NCBI RefSeq assembly: GCF_021991635.1
Contig: NZ_JAFFJA010000003.1
Span: forward strand, 1-64,000
Reading direction: 5' to 3'
DNA length: 64,000 nt
DNA from: Tepidanaerobacter sp. GT38
GTDB lineage: Bacteria > Bacillota > Thermosediminibacteria > Thermosediminibacterales > Tepidanaerobacteraceae
In this document: positions 41,840 through 51,097 of the stretch, in pieces
Layout of the letters: every line of letters starts with the position of its first letter
Position numbering within the stretch: the first letter of the stretch is position 1
Notes under the pieces: model-generated
What the model was told of the DNA's origin: nothing
The model's input: only the letters and a program-made list of their open reading frames with translations
Databases searched by the model: none
Position numbers and translations under genes: made by a program

Positions 41840-43717
41840 TCAATCCTCCATTTCTTTCATTTCTCCAAAATTTCTTCCTACCGAAGCCTCTGCCACAATA
41901 GGTACATCAAATGCAGGGAAGGGTTGTGTTTCCATACACTCTTTTATAAAAACAACTGCTTCGTCCACCTTGTCTTCCGGTAATTCAAAAACCAGCTCGT
42001 CATGTATCTGCAGCATAGGTTTCAGCCAAAGCCTTTCGGGAAGTCCACTGATGATGCGCCCACAGGCAAGCTTTAGAATATCTGCCGCTGTACCTTGAAT
42101 AGGTGTATTTAATGCGCACCGCTCGGCAAACGACTTCTTGCCCCAATCTGATGACCGAATTCCCAGCAAGTATCTTCGCCTGCCCAGCCATGTTTCTGAA
42201 TAGCAGCTTACAGCAGCCCGCTTTTTTACCTCATCCTGCCATTTGGCAAGACCGGGGTATCCGGATTTCAAGTTTTGAATGATGGTCTCACATTCAGCCA
42301 AAGTTGGGTTTATGCCAGCTTTAAATTTTAGTGTCCTCTGTAAGCCAGTAGGAAACAGGCCATAGAACACACCGAAATTGCAGTTTTTTGCAATGGTCCT
42401 GCGCTCTTTATAATGTGGAGCATTTTTGTCTGCTGCCTCTTCAAAAGGAATGCGGTAAATAACAGAAGTGGTCTGAGCATGGATATCACCGCCAGTACGA
42501 TAGGTTTCCAGCATACGTTTGTCCCTGCAATAAAACGCTCCGACGCGCAGTTCTATCTGCGAGAAGTCAAGGGATAAAAGAACCTTTCCGGCTGGCGCAA
42601 TGATAAATTTTCGTACGCCTATTGGGTCATTGTCTTTCTGCGGACAATTCTGCATATTCGGGTTTCTTGACGCAAATCTGCCTGTTTCTGTCCCCAATGG
42701 TATAAGGTCCGGATGAATCCTGCCGGTATCCCCATCAATAAATCGAAGATACCCGTCTATATAGGTGGATTTGAGTTTTCCCCACTTGCGGTATTCCTGC
42801 ACCAGTTCAAATAAGCGAGAAAGTTCAGGCCTGTTGGATTCACACCATCCTTTTAATAGGATCATGGTTTCATCATCGGCAGCTTCCTGATGTTTTGCGG
42901 TAGTTTTCATTACCGGAAGACCGAGATCCACAAAAAGATATTTTTTAAATGCTGAAGTTGAAGCATTTGCCCCAATCTCTACATTGCCGATAATTCCGGC
43001 AATCTCTTTTCTGATACTGACAATCTTTTCTGCGGCTTCCGCTTGTTTCTTCAGCATGGCTGACTTATCCACCAATATGCCGTTATACTTCATTATCCCG
43101 ACATATACTGATGTAGGCGATTCTACCTCTTCCACAATAGTTCTGTGTTTGGGTAAAAATCTATCAAACCACTGATTGAAAACATGATACAAGCGAAGAG
43201 TGTAGTCGCTGTCAGCACAAGCGTAGCGGACAGTCTTCTCATCCTGAGGGTTCAATTCATCGAAAAACCGACCTTCAGTAACCGTTGAGAATTCTGTCAT
43301 TTCTGCTTTGCAGAGTGCAGGCGCAAGCGTTTTAAGTCCGCTGTCTGCTGCAATCGTGTCATAGCAAGGCTTTTGAAGGACGATACCTCTTGCGTAAAGG
43401 AACATAGACTCAAAAGCCAGATTATGAGCAACTTTTATTACATCTTTTGATTCGAATAGTAATTTCAGATAATCCCATATTGCCGCCTGGTTCTCTGCAT
43501 TTCGCCCGCTACGATGTTTAAGTGGAACATATATAGCAGTCCCTTCTGATACTGAAAAACTGATTCCTGTAATATCTGCTTTATGAGCATCCAGAGCTAC
43601 ACTTTTATCGTTCCTCCATTTATCGCGGGGTGACGTTTCAAAGTCGAAAGCAAATAGGACAGTGTTTTTCAGATACTCTTGTATTTCAGACAGCATATAA
43701 ACACATTTGTATCCCAT
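41840..43717 (-). CDS. Phage DNA polymerase, family A
   Basis: A 625-residue PolA-type replicative polymerase without the 5' nuclease domain. The proofreading exonuclease has FAFDFETSP and the HNLAFESMFL region. The polymerase domain has motif A LSLDFSQIELRVGAF, motif B TIAKNCNFGVFYGLFP with the lysine/tyrosine pattern, QGTAADILKLACG, and motif C QIHDELVFELP. The ATG at 43717 has AAGGAG 7 bases upstream. It should copy the phage genome; the frame is intact. Confidence 0.95.
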   Translation of the reverse strand: MGYKCVYMLSEIQEYLKNTVLFAFDFETSPRDKWRNDKSVALDAHKADITGISFSVSEGTAIYVPLKHRSGRNAENQAAIWDYLKLLFESKDVIKVAHNLAFESMFLYARGIVLQKPCYDTIAADSGLKTLAPALCKAEMTEFSTVTEGRFFDELNPQDEKTVRYACADSDYTLRLYHVFNQWFDRFLPKHRTIVEEVESPTSVYVGIMKYNGILVDKSAMLKKQAEAAEKIVSIRKEIAGIIGNVEIGANASTSAFKKYLFVDLGLPVMKTTAKHQEAADDETMILLKGWCESNRPELSRLFELVQEYRKWGKLKSTYIDGYLRFIDGDTGRIHPDLIPLGTETGRFASRNPNMQNCPQKDNDPIGVRKFIIAPAGKVLLSLDFSQIELRVGAFYCRDKRMLETYRTGGDIHAQTTSVIYRIPFEEAADKNAPHYKERRTIAKNCNFGVFYGLFPTGLQRTLKFKAGINPTLAECETIIQNLKSGYPGLAKWQDEVKKRAAVSCYSETWLGRRRYLLGIRSSDWGKKSFAERCALNTPIQGTAADILKLACGRIISGLPERLWLKPMLQIHDELVFELPEDKVDEAVVFIKECMETQPFPAFDVPIVAEASVGRNFGEMKEMED

Positions 43718-43773
43718 GCGGTTCTCCTTTCCGCCCTATCGGAGATAGAAAGTTCCTCCGATAGGGCCTTTGA

Positions 43774-44526
43774 TCACTTAAGCGGCTCAGTAATTTCACC
43801 TGATTCAGGGTCTACATTTATTACCCCTTCACCGGCAGGTTCAGTGTCATGGCCGACTCGGGTACTGAACGCTTTGACCTGCTCGGAAAGCTTGGATATC
43901 AACGCATATTCGTCAGCGGTCAGATCCCGATCTACAGCAAACTGAGCCTGTGAATAGGTGATACCGCTTGAATTGGTCGCCTTTTTCAAAGAAAAGCGAG
44001 TAACAACGCTGTTTGATTTTTTGCCTTTAGAAAGCAGCCTTTTGATGTAGCGGGAAAACTCTTTCAACGATCCTGTTGGCAATGAGAGTATCAACGGGAA
44101 AATCTCCCCTTCACGCAGTACATATATCCTGCGGCGGTTCTTGCAAGCTTTGCTGCCGTTTTCCCCCGAACCGAACTGATTATATGGGCATTTGGCACAG
44201 CTTCCCCCGGGGTCTCCTTCGCCGGTTATACCATCAAAGCTTCCGCAATCCGGTGGGTTACTGCCTCCGGTATACTTGTCCTTGTAGTATGCATAAAGTG
44301 GATGATGATAAAGAATTACCGCTGAGAATTCTTTGACAGTATCAGGTTCTCCGGGATTTTCCCCGGGTACTTCGAATACTGTGCTGCCTGCGGACGGGAT
44401 TTTTATGCGTTCAAAAGTCATGTCAAGACCGTCAAGTTCTGATGCCATTGCCTCGTCAAGATTGAAATCAGCGAGCTGAAGAAAACCTGTATTTTCGTTA
44501 ATAGTTACGAGTTCATTGTTTTTCAT
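43774..44526 (-). CDS. Single-strand DNA-binding-like replication protein
   Basis: About 250 residues from the ATG at 44526 (GGAGG 9 bases upstream). It contains an OB-like core (SAVILYHHPLYAYYKDKYTG), a cysteine cluster that could bind zinc (CAKCPYNQFG and nearby Cys), and an acidic C-terminal tail typical of SSB-like proteins. The family usually sits just before the phage polymerase, as here. The frame is open further upstream through the tandem repeats, but that part lacks a proper start. Confidence 0.72.
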   Translation of the reverse strand: MKNNELVTINENTGFLQLADFNLDEAMASELDGLDMTFERIKIPSAGSTVFEVPGENPGEPDTVKEFSAVILYHHPLYAYYKDKYTGGSNPPDCGSFDGITGEGDPGGSCAKCPYNQFGSGENGSKACKNRRRIYVLREGEIFPLILSLPTGSLKEFSRYIKRLLSKGKKSNSVVTRFSLKKATNSSGITYSQAQFAVDRDLTADEYALISKLSEQVKAFSTRVGHDTEPAGEGVINVDPESGEITEPLK

Positions 44527-44570
44527 GCTTTTATACCTCCGTAAATATGAATTTGAAATGTAATCTATAT

Positions 44571-44643
44571 CATTGTTCTTTGAAGCATTGTTCTTCGAAC
44601 AGTTATTCCTTGAACATTGATATTGGAGCATTGCTTTCTGAAG
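44571..44643. repeat. Five degenerate 15-bp tandem repeats
   Basis: CATTGTTCTTTGAAG at 44571, CATTGTTCTTCGAAC at 44586, then CAGTTATTCCTTGAA at 44600, CATTGATATTGGAG at 44615 and CATTGCTTTCTGAAG at 44629. Spacing is 15, 14, 15 and 14 bases. They fill the gap between the SSB-like gene and its upstream neighbour. They look like iterons or a row of protein-binding sites. Confidence 0.65.
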
Positions 44644-44647
44644 CTAT

Positions 44648-45064
44648 TTACCTTGCTGCTTTCCGCACAGTTACTGTTGTCTTTTCGAAGACATTCACAA
44701 AGCCTTTCAGCCAGTCCGGAAGCTCGTCCCCATTCTCCGCAATCTGTTCTTTAACAAATGCTGACAGGGAATTTGCATTGACTGTTTCATAGATGAGTTC
44801 TCCAAAGCCTTTACTGCGTAGTGCGTCAAACAGTTCCTCCTTCATGCCTGCGGCAGCACTGGCTCTTGTTGTCGTTGAAAGGCAGAACATTGTTCCTGCT
44901 CTTGTGAAGTTTTGCGTCTCACTGCTGATCATCAGCTCAGACAGACGGTATTCGACCTCGTCAATCTCCGCATTTATGCTTTTCAGTTCCTCTTCAACAG
45001 CCTTCTTTGCCTCGCGCAGCTCCTTAAGACGGTCAGCAAGTTCAAACATCGCATTATTGCTCAC
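44648..45064 (-). CDS. Hypothetical phage protein with coiled coil
   Basis: About 138 residues from GTG at 45064, which has AGGGAGGTGA upstream. Residues 5-50 form a coiled coil (LADRLKELREAKKAVEEELK, SINAEIDEVEYRLSEL), like the start of Gp157-type phage proteins. The C-terminal half, ELFDALRSKGFGELIYETVN and onward, is alpha-beta and common in replication modules. Function unknown. It overlaps the end of the helicase by 11 bases. Confidence 0.65.
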   Translation of the reverse strand: MSNNAMFELADRLKELREAKKAVEEELKSINAEIDEVEYRLSELMISSETQNFTRAGTMFCLSTTTRASAAAGMKEELFDALRSKGFGELIYETVNANSLSAFVKEQIAENGDELPDWLKGFVNVFEKTTVTVRKAAR

Positions 45065-46412
45065 AGCTTTCACCTCCCTCTGGGGCAAAAGGATTTGCTC
45101 CTTTGCGGTAGTCGTCTATCAGCATTTTTGCAAGATCTGCCTTATTGCGCAGAGCAGTCAGGATTTTTGAGTCTACAGTACCCTTGGCGATAAGGTAGAT
45201 ATATGTGCAACCGTTCTTTTGTCCAACTCTATGGATACGGGCTTTTGTCTGCTCGAAATTCGACATGGAATAATCAAGGGAGTAAAATACCATTGTGCTT
45301 GCAGCGGTTAGTGTAATACCGAGTCCAGCGGTTGCAATCTGGCCTACAAACACCATGCAGTCAGGATCATATTGAAACCGGTGGACTTGCTCTTGGCGAT
45401 CCTTAGTTGCACCATAAATACACGCATAACCGATGTTCTTCTTCTCCAGCAACCTGCATATGGCATGAATCTCAGGGATAAACCTTGCTATAACAACCAG
45501 CTTATGTCCTTCTTGAATACTGCTTTCAAGGATATCTTCAAGAGCTTTCAACTTGGCATCACTGACTTGCTCGATTTTCCCACCGTCATCGCTTCCGATG
45601 AAGCCGCCGGTTAATTGCGAAAGACGAAGCAAGCGTGTCAGTATGTTTGTAGCTGTTACTTCTCCTGCTGACAGCTCAGTATAGCTTTGTTTGACAAGCT
45701 CTTTATATTTCTTTAAAGTGACAGGCTCAAGCTCAATATGGCGAATAATATCGGTGGTTTCCGGCAAATCCAGGCACTCCGCTTTGGTTGCCCGGAATGC
45801 AATGCTGTGAATCCTTTTTATCAAATCCTGTTCCATTGATTTTTTCAGCACTGGCGTATGGTTGCCATAGCCGACCATGTTGAAATAACGGTTTCTGAAG
45901 GCATAGAAGCTGTTTCCAAAGATGCGTGAATCGAGAAACTTATATTGACTGAATACATCTATGGCTTTGTTGGTTATAACCGTTCCTGTCAATAGGAGCC
46001 GATACTGGGCAAGCAAGCCCAATCGGTGCATTGCTTTTGAAACCGCTGTATTATGAGTTTTAATTTTGTGTCCTTCATCAGCAATGATAATGTCAGGATG
46101 CCAGTTTGCCAGTTCCTTTTCCATTCTCCATGCAGATTCGTAGTTGACTACCACCACATGGACACCTTCGCCAGTTAAAAATCTTAGCTGTTGGATTTTC
46201 TTTTGAATCATGCCATTAAGGACTATAAGCTGATATGGGAAATCTGCGAACCGTTTAAACTCGTCTTCCCACACTCCCAGAATGGAAAGTGGCGCAACAA
46301 TCAGCACACGTTTTATTCTTCCTGCAGCAAGCAATGCTCCTATAATGGCGATTGAGACAAGAGTTTTCCCGGTGCTTTTCAGCCCATTTCCATCAGGAGC
46401 GCTGCACCCCAT
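45054..46412 (-). pseudogene. SNF2-type DEAD/DEAH helicase, main part (broken in Walker A)
   Basis: The body of a phage SNF2 helicase: VLIVAPLSILGVWEDEFKRF (motif Ia region), DIIIADEGHKIK (motif II), LLTGTVITN (motif III), GLGITLTAASTMVFYSLDYS and QTKARIHRVGQ (motifs V-VI). The frame enters in the middle of motif I as STGKTLVSIAI and has no proper start. The missing N-terminus lies in the overlapping frame just upstream. Removing 8 bases at 46374-46381 rebuilds EMGTGKT exactly. Confidence 0.85.
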
Positions 46413-46561
46413 CCGGAAATGGCAGAAACACCACCACCCTTCAAAAGCCCAAATAGACTGCAGATGAAATTGAAAGCACGAATCTGATGCTTATATGGTC
46501 TGCCCTTTATGGGCATTGAAATTATTGACAGCGTTTTTGCATTGTTCATAGAGTCTTGCAT
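46379..46561 (-). pseudogene. SNF2-type helicase, N-terminal part (truncated)
   Basis: Starts at the ATG 46561 with GGAGG 7 bases upstream. It encodes the helicase Q-motif region (GRPYKHQIRAFNFICSLFGL) and the first half of Walker A, GWGAALLMEMG, then stops at TGA. The other half of the motif continues in the next frame after TGAAAAGC. Without repair the product is a 60-residue fragment with no ATPase activity. Confidence 0.78.
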
Positions 46562-46672
46562 CTTATATCCTCCATCCTTCAATTTTGAGGGTTGGCCAAC
46601 TCTCTGACTCAATGCTACCTAAAATGCAAAAGCATGTCTGGACATCTAAAGTCCATGTTTTGGGCAAAAAAT

Positions 46673-46717
46673 AGCCATTATGCAGTAAGGTTTTTGCGCC
46701 TTTTTTGCATAATGGCT
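46673..46717. promoter_or_regulatory. 12-bp inverted repeat upstream of the helicase
   Basis: AGCCATTATGCA (46673-46684) and TGCATAATGGCT (46706-46717) are perfect inverse complements 21 bases apart. On the minus strand a TATAAT (46727-46732) lies just upstream. The position suits a repressor operator at the head of the replication operon. Confidence 0.55.
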
Positions 46718-46750
46718 TAAAAACTCATTATAATAGCCGGTTTAAAATAT

Positions 46751-46776
46751 AAAAAGTTGGACTTCAGAAGTCCAAC
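46751..46776 (-). terminator. Terminator after the ImmA/IrrE gene
   Basis: On the minus strand GTTGGACTT and AAGTCCAAC form a perfect 9-bp stem around CTG, followed by TTTTT. It separates the lysogeny gene from the replication operon. Confidence 0.87.
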
Positions 46777-46782
46777 AACTTC

Positions 46783-48702
46783 TTAACTTATCATTTCTTT
46801 ATATGCCTTTGCACAAAGAGGGGAAAGTCCCAAGGCTTCCAAAACTTCATTGCATTCATATATTGAATGCCCTCTATACGAATGGATAAGCTTTTTATAC
46901 GCCAATTGCTGTGGAGTGTTATTGAGAGTATATCCGGCAAGCCTTAATATCTCTTCACTGTATGTAGGGCTAAGCTCCAATCCGATGCAGATTGCAACAA
47001 CGGTTTCTAAAGTTGGATTGTTAAGTTCATTATTTTTTATTCTGTCATATGTTTTTCCTGAAAGCAAAGTCTTTTCTATAAAAACAACCTTATTGTAGCC
47101 TTTCCTTTTGATATGTCCATATACCGCTTGGGAAAATGTCTGGGTTGTACGGCTCAAATGCTGACCTTCTTCGACGAATTCTTCGTGAAACTTCTTTAGC
47201 TCTTCTGAACGATTAAATACCTCCATATTATGCTTGTCCGGATTAAATGTCGGCACTCTGTTATAATCAGGTGTAGCTTTACGGAACATTATAGAATCGA
47301 GGTATACTACAATGTCCATTTTGGAGGCTTTATTTAATTTTAAATCAAACAGAAGGCAGCATTCATCTACATGCAGTTTTGCATAGTCTGTAAGATCAAT
47401 GCTTCCATTTTCTAACCTTTTAATGTATTTGGAGTCGTTAATAACGTAATGACCGTCAACATAAATAAAATTACCGCTGTCTATAATCTTTGCGAATTCC
47501 GGATTTGCATAGTATTCAAAAAAGGAATCACTTAGGCTAATACTGTATGTTTGATTCTTATGTAATGAGTCTGCCTTAAATGAATAATTGCTGATAAAAT
47601 GGTCATCTACGTAGGTATATACACCTTCAACTTCCTTATATCCAAGGTCAAGCATCCTTATTTTGGCCGCTATCCTTGACACCTGGAAGAAGTCAGCTAA
47701 TTCATACACGACATTTTCCATTATATTTAGCCTGTCGTAAGTACCAAAAAGGAGCTCATTCTTTTTAATTAGCTCCTCAATCTTTTTAATGGTCATTGAG
47801 CTAGGCATAAGGATTCGTGGTGCAATTCCGTTAGCATGCCATTCCATCCAGTCTTCTGGCGTCCATTGCTTTTTGTATTTAGTTGTTTCATTTACTCTGC
47901 AGCTTATGAGCAAAGCATCACTGTTATATGTCTTAACTAATTCATGGTATTTTCTATGCTTATACCAGTGGACACACTCATGGATAATGGTATTGTTCAT
48001 GCACCCTACGTTTCGCATGAAATACACATTAGGATCCACGAGAATTGTTCCTCTTGAAACTTCCAAAGGCTTATATGTTCTTTCATTTCTGTCGTAATAT
48101 TCTATCGTACAATCTCCAAAAACTATTTGACCGAATATAGTGAAATGCTTTGTTAGCTGGATTTCCTTAACCTTAAGCCCCATTCTTTTCACTACTTCAT
48201 CAACTGGAATGGGCATAGGAGTACTCAATGCCTCCGGGCAAAACTCATTCAGAAATTCAGTAGCAACATCGTCAAACTGTTCCTTTTCTATAATTAGCAC
48301 TAAATACTCAGACAGTCTGCCTAATTTGCTCTCTCTGTACTTGTTGTATATTGAAACAGACTTGATTTGAAAATTCTGAATTCCGTCATCAAGGTCAGCT
48401 CTGCAGGAGATACGGAACCATTGTTCTATACCATCAGTCTCGCGATTCCTTCGTACTGTTTCTGCAATTTCAACTTCGGCAGAAACAATTACGTCAAATA
48501 AAATACTGTTACCTGGCGAGTCGGTTATGTCAATCGTTATAATGTCAAAATCGGATAAAGCCGCTTCATCCGGTGATTGCACACGGTATGAGTTGGATTC
48601 CAGCTTATCCGGGTTGTCCTCAATATACTCGGACAACTCGTCAAAGAGTTCATTGTAATACATATTTGCAATAACATCTCTGAACGAGCTGACACTTGCC
48701 AT
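46783..48702 (-). CDS. ImmA/IrrE family metallopeptidase with C-terminal helix-turn-helix
   Basis: About 639 residues from the ATG at 48702 (GGAGG 7 bases upstream; a longer frame to 48723 lacks a site). Around residue 245 the motif HECVHWYKHRKYHE gives the HExxH zinc-protease signature of ImmA/IrrE enzymes, with a glutamate further on (WMEWHANGI) as possible third ligand. The last 110 residues look like a helix-turn-helix domain (TYDRIKNNELNNPTLETVVA). The middle is unassigned. Such proteases cleave phage repressors to induce prophages or mobile elements. It is divergent from the restriction operon. Confidence 0.75.
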   Translation of the reverse strand: MASVSSFRDVIANMYYNELFDELSEYIEDNPDKLESNSYRVQSPDEAALSDFDIITIDITDSPGNSILFDVIVSAEVEIAETVRRNRETDGIEQWFRISCRADLDDGIQNFQIKSVSIYNKYRESKLGRLSEYLVLIIEKEQFDDVATEFLNEFCPEALSTPMPIPVDEVVKRMGLKVKEIQLTKHFTIFGQIVFGDCTIEYYDRNERTYKPLEVSRGTILVDPNVYFMRNVGCMNNTIIHECVHWYKHRKYHELVKTYNSDALLISCRVNETTKYKKQWTPEDWMEWHANGIAPRILMPSSMTIKKIEELIKKNELLFGTYDRLNIMENVVYELADFFQVSRIAAKIRMLDLGYKEVEGVYTYVDDHFISNYSFKADSLHKNQTYSISLSDSFFEYYANPEFAKIIDSGNFIYVDGHYVINDSKYIKRLENGSIDLTDYAKLHVDECCLLFDLKLNKASKMDIVVYLDSIMFRKATPDYNRVPTFNPDKHNMEVFNRSEELKKFHEEFVEEGQHLSRTTQTFSQAVYGHIKRKGYNKVVFIEKTLLSGKTYDRIKNNELNNPTLETVVAICIGLELSPTYSEEILRLAGYTLNNTPQQLAYKKLIHSYRGHSIYECNEVLEALGLSPLCAKAYKEMIS

Positions 48703-48777
48703 ACCGTACCTCCGTAATAACATTTCATGATTTAGACCATATATTTCCTTATGTAAATTATAACATAAATTGCGTAG

Positions 48778-48839
48778 AACACAATAAAAATATGCGAACT
48801 TAAATTTTTATTGTGTTTTAGCCTACTTTGTGGTATTCT
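48778..48839 (+). promoter_or_regulatory. Operator and promoter of the restriction-modification operon
   Basis: AACACAATAAAAAT (48778-48791) and ATTTTTATTGTGTT (48804-48817) are perfect 14-bp inverse complements. The right arm contains TTGTGT, a possible -35, and TATTCT at 48834-48839 is 17 bases beyond. A bound dimer would block the promoter. It lies between the HTH gene and the divergent ImmA/IrrE gene and could serve both. Confidence 0.7.
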
Positions 48840-48862
48840 TTATAACGAGCGAGGTGACAATT

Positions 48863-49069
48863 ATGGCCGTAAGCTATAAAAAACTATGGAAACTCTTAAT
48901 TGATAAAGATATGAAAAAGAAAGATTTAAGAGAAGCGGCTGGTATTAGTACATCTTCTATGGCAAAACTGGGTAAAAACGAAAATGTTACGACCGATGTG
49001 CTTGTGAAGATTTGCAAGGCATTAAAGTGTGATATTTCCGATATTATGGAGATTGAGCCAGATGAATAG
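48863..49069 (+). CDS. HTH (Cro/CI-type) controller protein
   Basis: A 68-residue DNA-binding protein from the ATG at 48863 (GAGGTGA upstream). The helix-turn-helix is visible in KKDLREAAGISTSSMAKLGK, and the end is VLVKICKALKCDISDIMEIE, as in YozG-type regulators. It is the first gene before mod and res and lies downstream of a long inverted repeat, so it is the likely controller that delays restriction until methylation is established. Confidence 0.85.
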   Translation: MAVSYKKLWKLLIDKDMKKKDLREAAGISTSSMAKLGKNENVTTDVLVKICKALKCDISDIMEIEPDE

Positions 49070-49169
49070 GTAGCAACAGCTTTTACTTAATAGTTAAGCA
49101 ACAATGACGCTAATTGAATTATTATGAAAAAACATAAATTAATAAAATTTTTAAAGTGAGGTTATAAAG

Positions 49170-51095
49170 ATGTATAATCAATTTTTTAATACTGTTCTTG
49201 AAGTACTAAAACAGGATCAACGTTTTTTTACTGATAACGGGGAATTGCTTCGCAATTCCGTATACGAGGCAGCAATGCAAATGGATTCAAAACTCATTAA
49301 ATTGCTTTTATCTAACGAAGAAACAAAAAAGCGCTTTTTTGCCGACGTTGAAGGTGTTCTCGTTTTTGATAAAGTCGGCTTCGGTTGGGTTATCAATAAT
49401 AGGCAATTCTTGCCTGACTCATATACTCGTTATAAAAATAAAATTGGTCTTGTAAATAGCCGGGATGAGTACATATCTACCTCAAAGGATGTTGTACTCG
49501 TTTTCCCTTATAAAGATTGCGTTCTTGAAGGAGGACAAACGAAAGAAGATCAAAAGCGTGATGAGATATTCTATAATGAAACACTTGCACCGGATGAAGT
49601 GGACAGGCTTCTTTATCCTAAGGTGTTCACAAATGCAAAACGTTATACTGCTGACGGAGAAGAATCGATTACAGAGTTTAAAGATACCGATAACCTTATA
49701 ATTAAAGGTAACAATCTTCTTGCTATTGCTTCATTATTGAAAAGATATGAAGGCAAAATACAGTGTATTTATATCGACCCACCTTACTATTTTAATGAAC
49801 GCAAAGAAGATGACTCATTTAAATATAATACCAATTTCAGCTTTTCAACATGGTTAGTCTTTATGAAAAATCGTCTTGAAATTGCCAAAAGACTGCTCGC
49901 CAAGGGCGGAACTATTTGGATAAGTATAGGTGAAGATGGAATGCATTATTTGAAAGTGCTTGCAGACGATATTTTCGGAAAAGAACATTTTATTGGTACT
50001 ATTCCCCGAAGAACCAGACATGGAAAGTCAGATGTTCCTTTTAACTTTTCACAAGATTTTGACTGGTTACTTTGTTACACCAATGTTGATGATAAAAATA
50101 CCCCTGTTGGTAGAACTGTCGAGCGAAAGTATTATATTACTGATGATTACCCCGGTCAACCATGGCGACTTGCGGATTTAACCAAACAAACTACAGCAAG
50201 CGAGAGAGCAAATTCCTATTTTACCATTGTAAATCCAAAAACAGGAGAAGAATATCCGCCAAGTGAAAAAAGGACTTGGTGTATTACGAAAGATACCTTT
50301 GATTATTACTATCAAAAAGGGGCAATTGTTTTTCCGGGGGATTACGATTTCCTCAACATAACCAAACCATATATGCGTAAATTTAAAAGCGAAGATGATG
50401 CAGCAGGAAAACTATCCGCGGTAATTTCAGATTTTCAAATACAAGATTTTCTTAAAGTATTGTTTGGCGATGCAAAAAACAAAGATGGTAATAACGAAAT
50501 TGACGCTATGTTCGGACGTGAAGAATTTAGTTACGCAAAACCTGAGAATTTAATAAAAGCTATTATTGAGGTATCAACAAAAGAAAATGATATAGTGCTC
50601 GATTTTCATTTAGGCTCCGGTACGACTGCTGCGGTCGCACACAAAATGGGCAGACGCTATATAGGTGTAGAACAAATGGACTACATAGATACTATTACAG
50701 TAGGAAGGCTAAAAAAAGTCATTGAAGGAGAACAAGGCGGAATATCCAAAGATGTTAACTGGCAAGGTGGAGGCTCTTTCGTGTATTGCGAGCTTGCAAA
50801 ACTAAATCAAAAATATGTTGATCGCATACAAATCGCTGAAAATGATAAAGAGCTTGCTGATATTTGGCGTGAAATAAAAAAGACCGGTTTTATAAGCTGT
50901 TATGTAAATCCTAAAGACATTAATCCTGAAGCAGAGGATTTTAAATCTCTCTCATTTGAAGAAAAAAAGCGTTTATTTGTGGAGTTGCTAGATAAAAATC
51001 AACTTTACGTTAATTACTGTGATATTGATGATGAAGATTATAATATTTCAGACGCTGACAAGGCATTTACAAAAAGCTTTTACGAGGGGGTATAA
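49170..51095 (+). CDS. mod: Type III restriction-modification methyltransferase (Mod)
   Basis: A 641-residue adenine methyltransferase that both methylates DNA and gives the type III complex its site specificity. Motif IV is [20 protein letters not shown] and motif I comes later as [20 protein letters not shown], the beta-class order. The region between, around residues 300-440, would recognise the target. It overlaps none of its neighbours; res starts 2 bases after the stop. An AAAGTGAGG site precedes the ATG. Confidence 0.92.
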   Translation: MYNQFFNTVLEVLKQDQRFFTDNGELLRNSVYEAAMQMDSKLIKLLLSNEETKKRFFADVEGVLVFDKVGFGWVINNRQFLPDSYTRYKNKIGLVNSRDEYISTSKDVVLVFPYKDCVLEGGQTKEDQKRDEIFYNETLAPDEVDRLLYPKVFTNAKRYTADGEESITEFKDTDNLIIKGNNLLAIASLLKRYEGKIQCIYIDPPYYFNERKEDDSFKYNTNFSFSTWLVFMKNRLEIAKRLLAKGGTIWISIGEDGMHYLKVLADDIFGKEHFIGTIPRRTRHGKSDVPFNFSQDFDWLLCYTNVDDKNTPVGRTVERKYYITDDYPGQPWRLADLTKQTTASERANSYFTIVNPKTGEEYPPSEKRTWCITKDTFDYYYQKGAIVFPGDYDFLNITKPYMRKFKSEDDAAGKLSAVISDFQIQDFLKVLFGDAKNKDGNNEIDAMFGREEFSYAKPENLIKAIIEVSTKENDIVLDFHLGSGTTAAVAHKMGRRYIGVEQMDYIDTITVGRLKKVIEGEQGGISKDVNWQGGGSFVYCELAKLNQKYVDRIQIAENDKELADIWREIKKTGFISCYVNPKDINPEAEDFKSLSFEEKKRLFVELLDKNQLYVNYCDIDDEDYNISDADKAFTKSFYEGV

Positions 51096-51097
51096 TA

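Noticed and set aside
44527-44631. Extension of the SSB-like protein upstream through the tandem repeats
   Set aside because: The ATG at 44526 has a good GGAGG site. The upstream codons are repeat-derived and lack a start with a ribosome-binding site.
46374-46384. Programmed ribosomal bypass in the SNF2 helicase
   Set aside because: Take-off codon GGC and possible landing codon AGC do not match and no stimulatory hairpin is evident. A plain insertion is simpler, although the idea is kept as a test.
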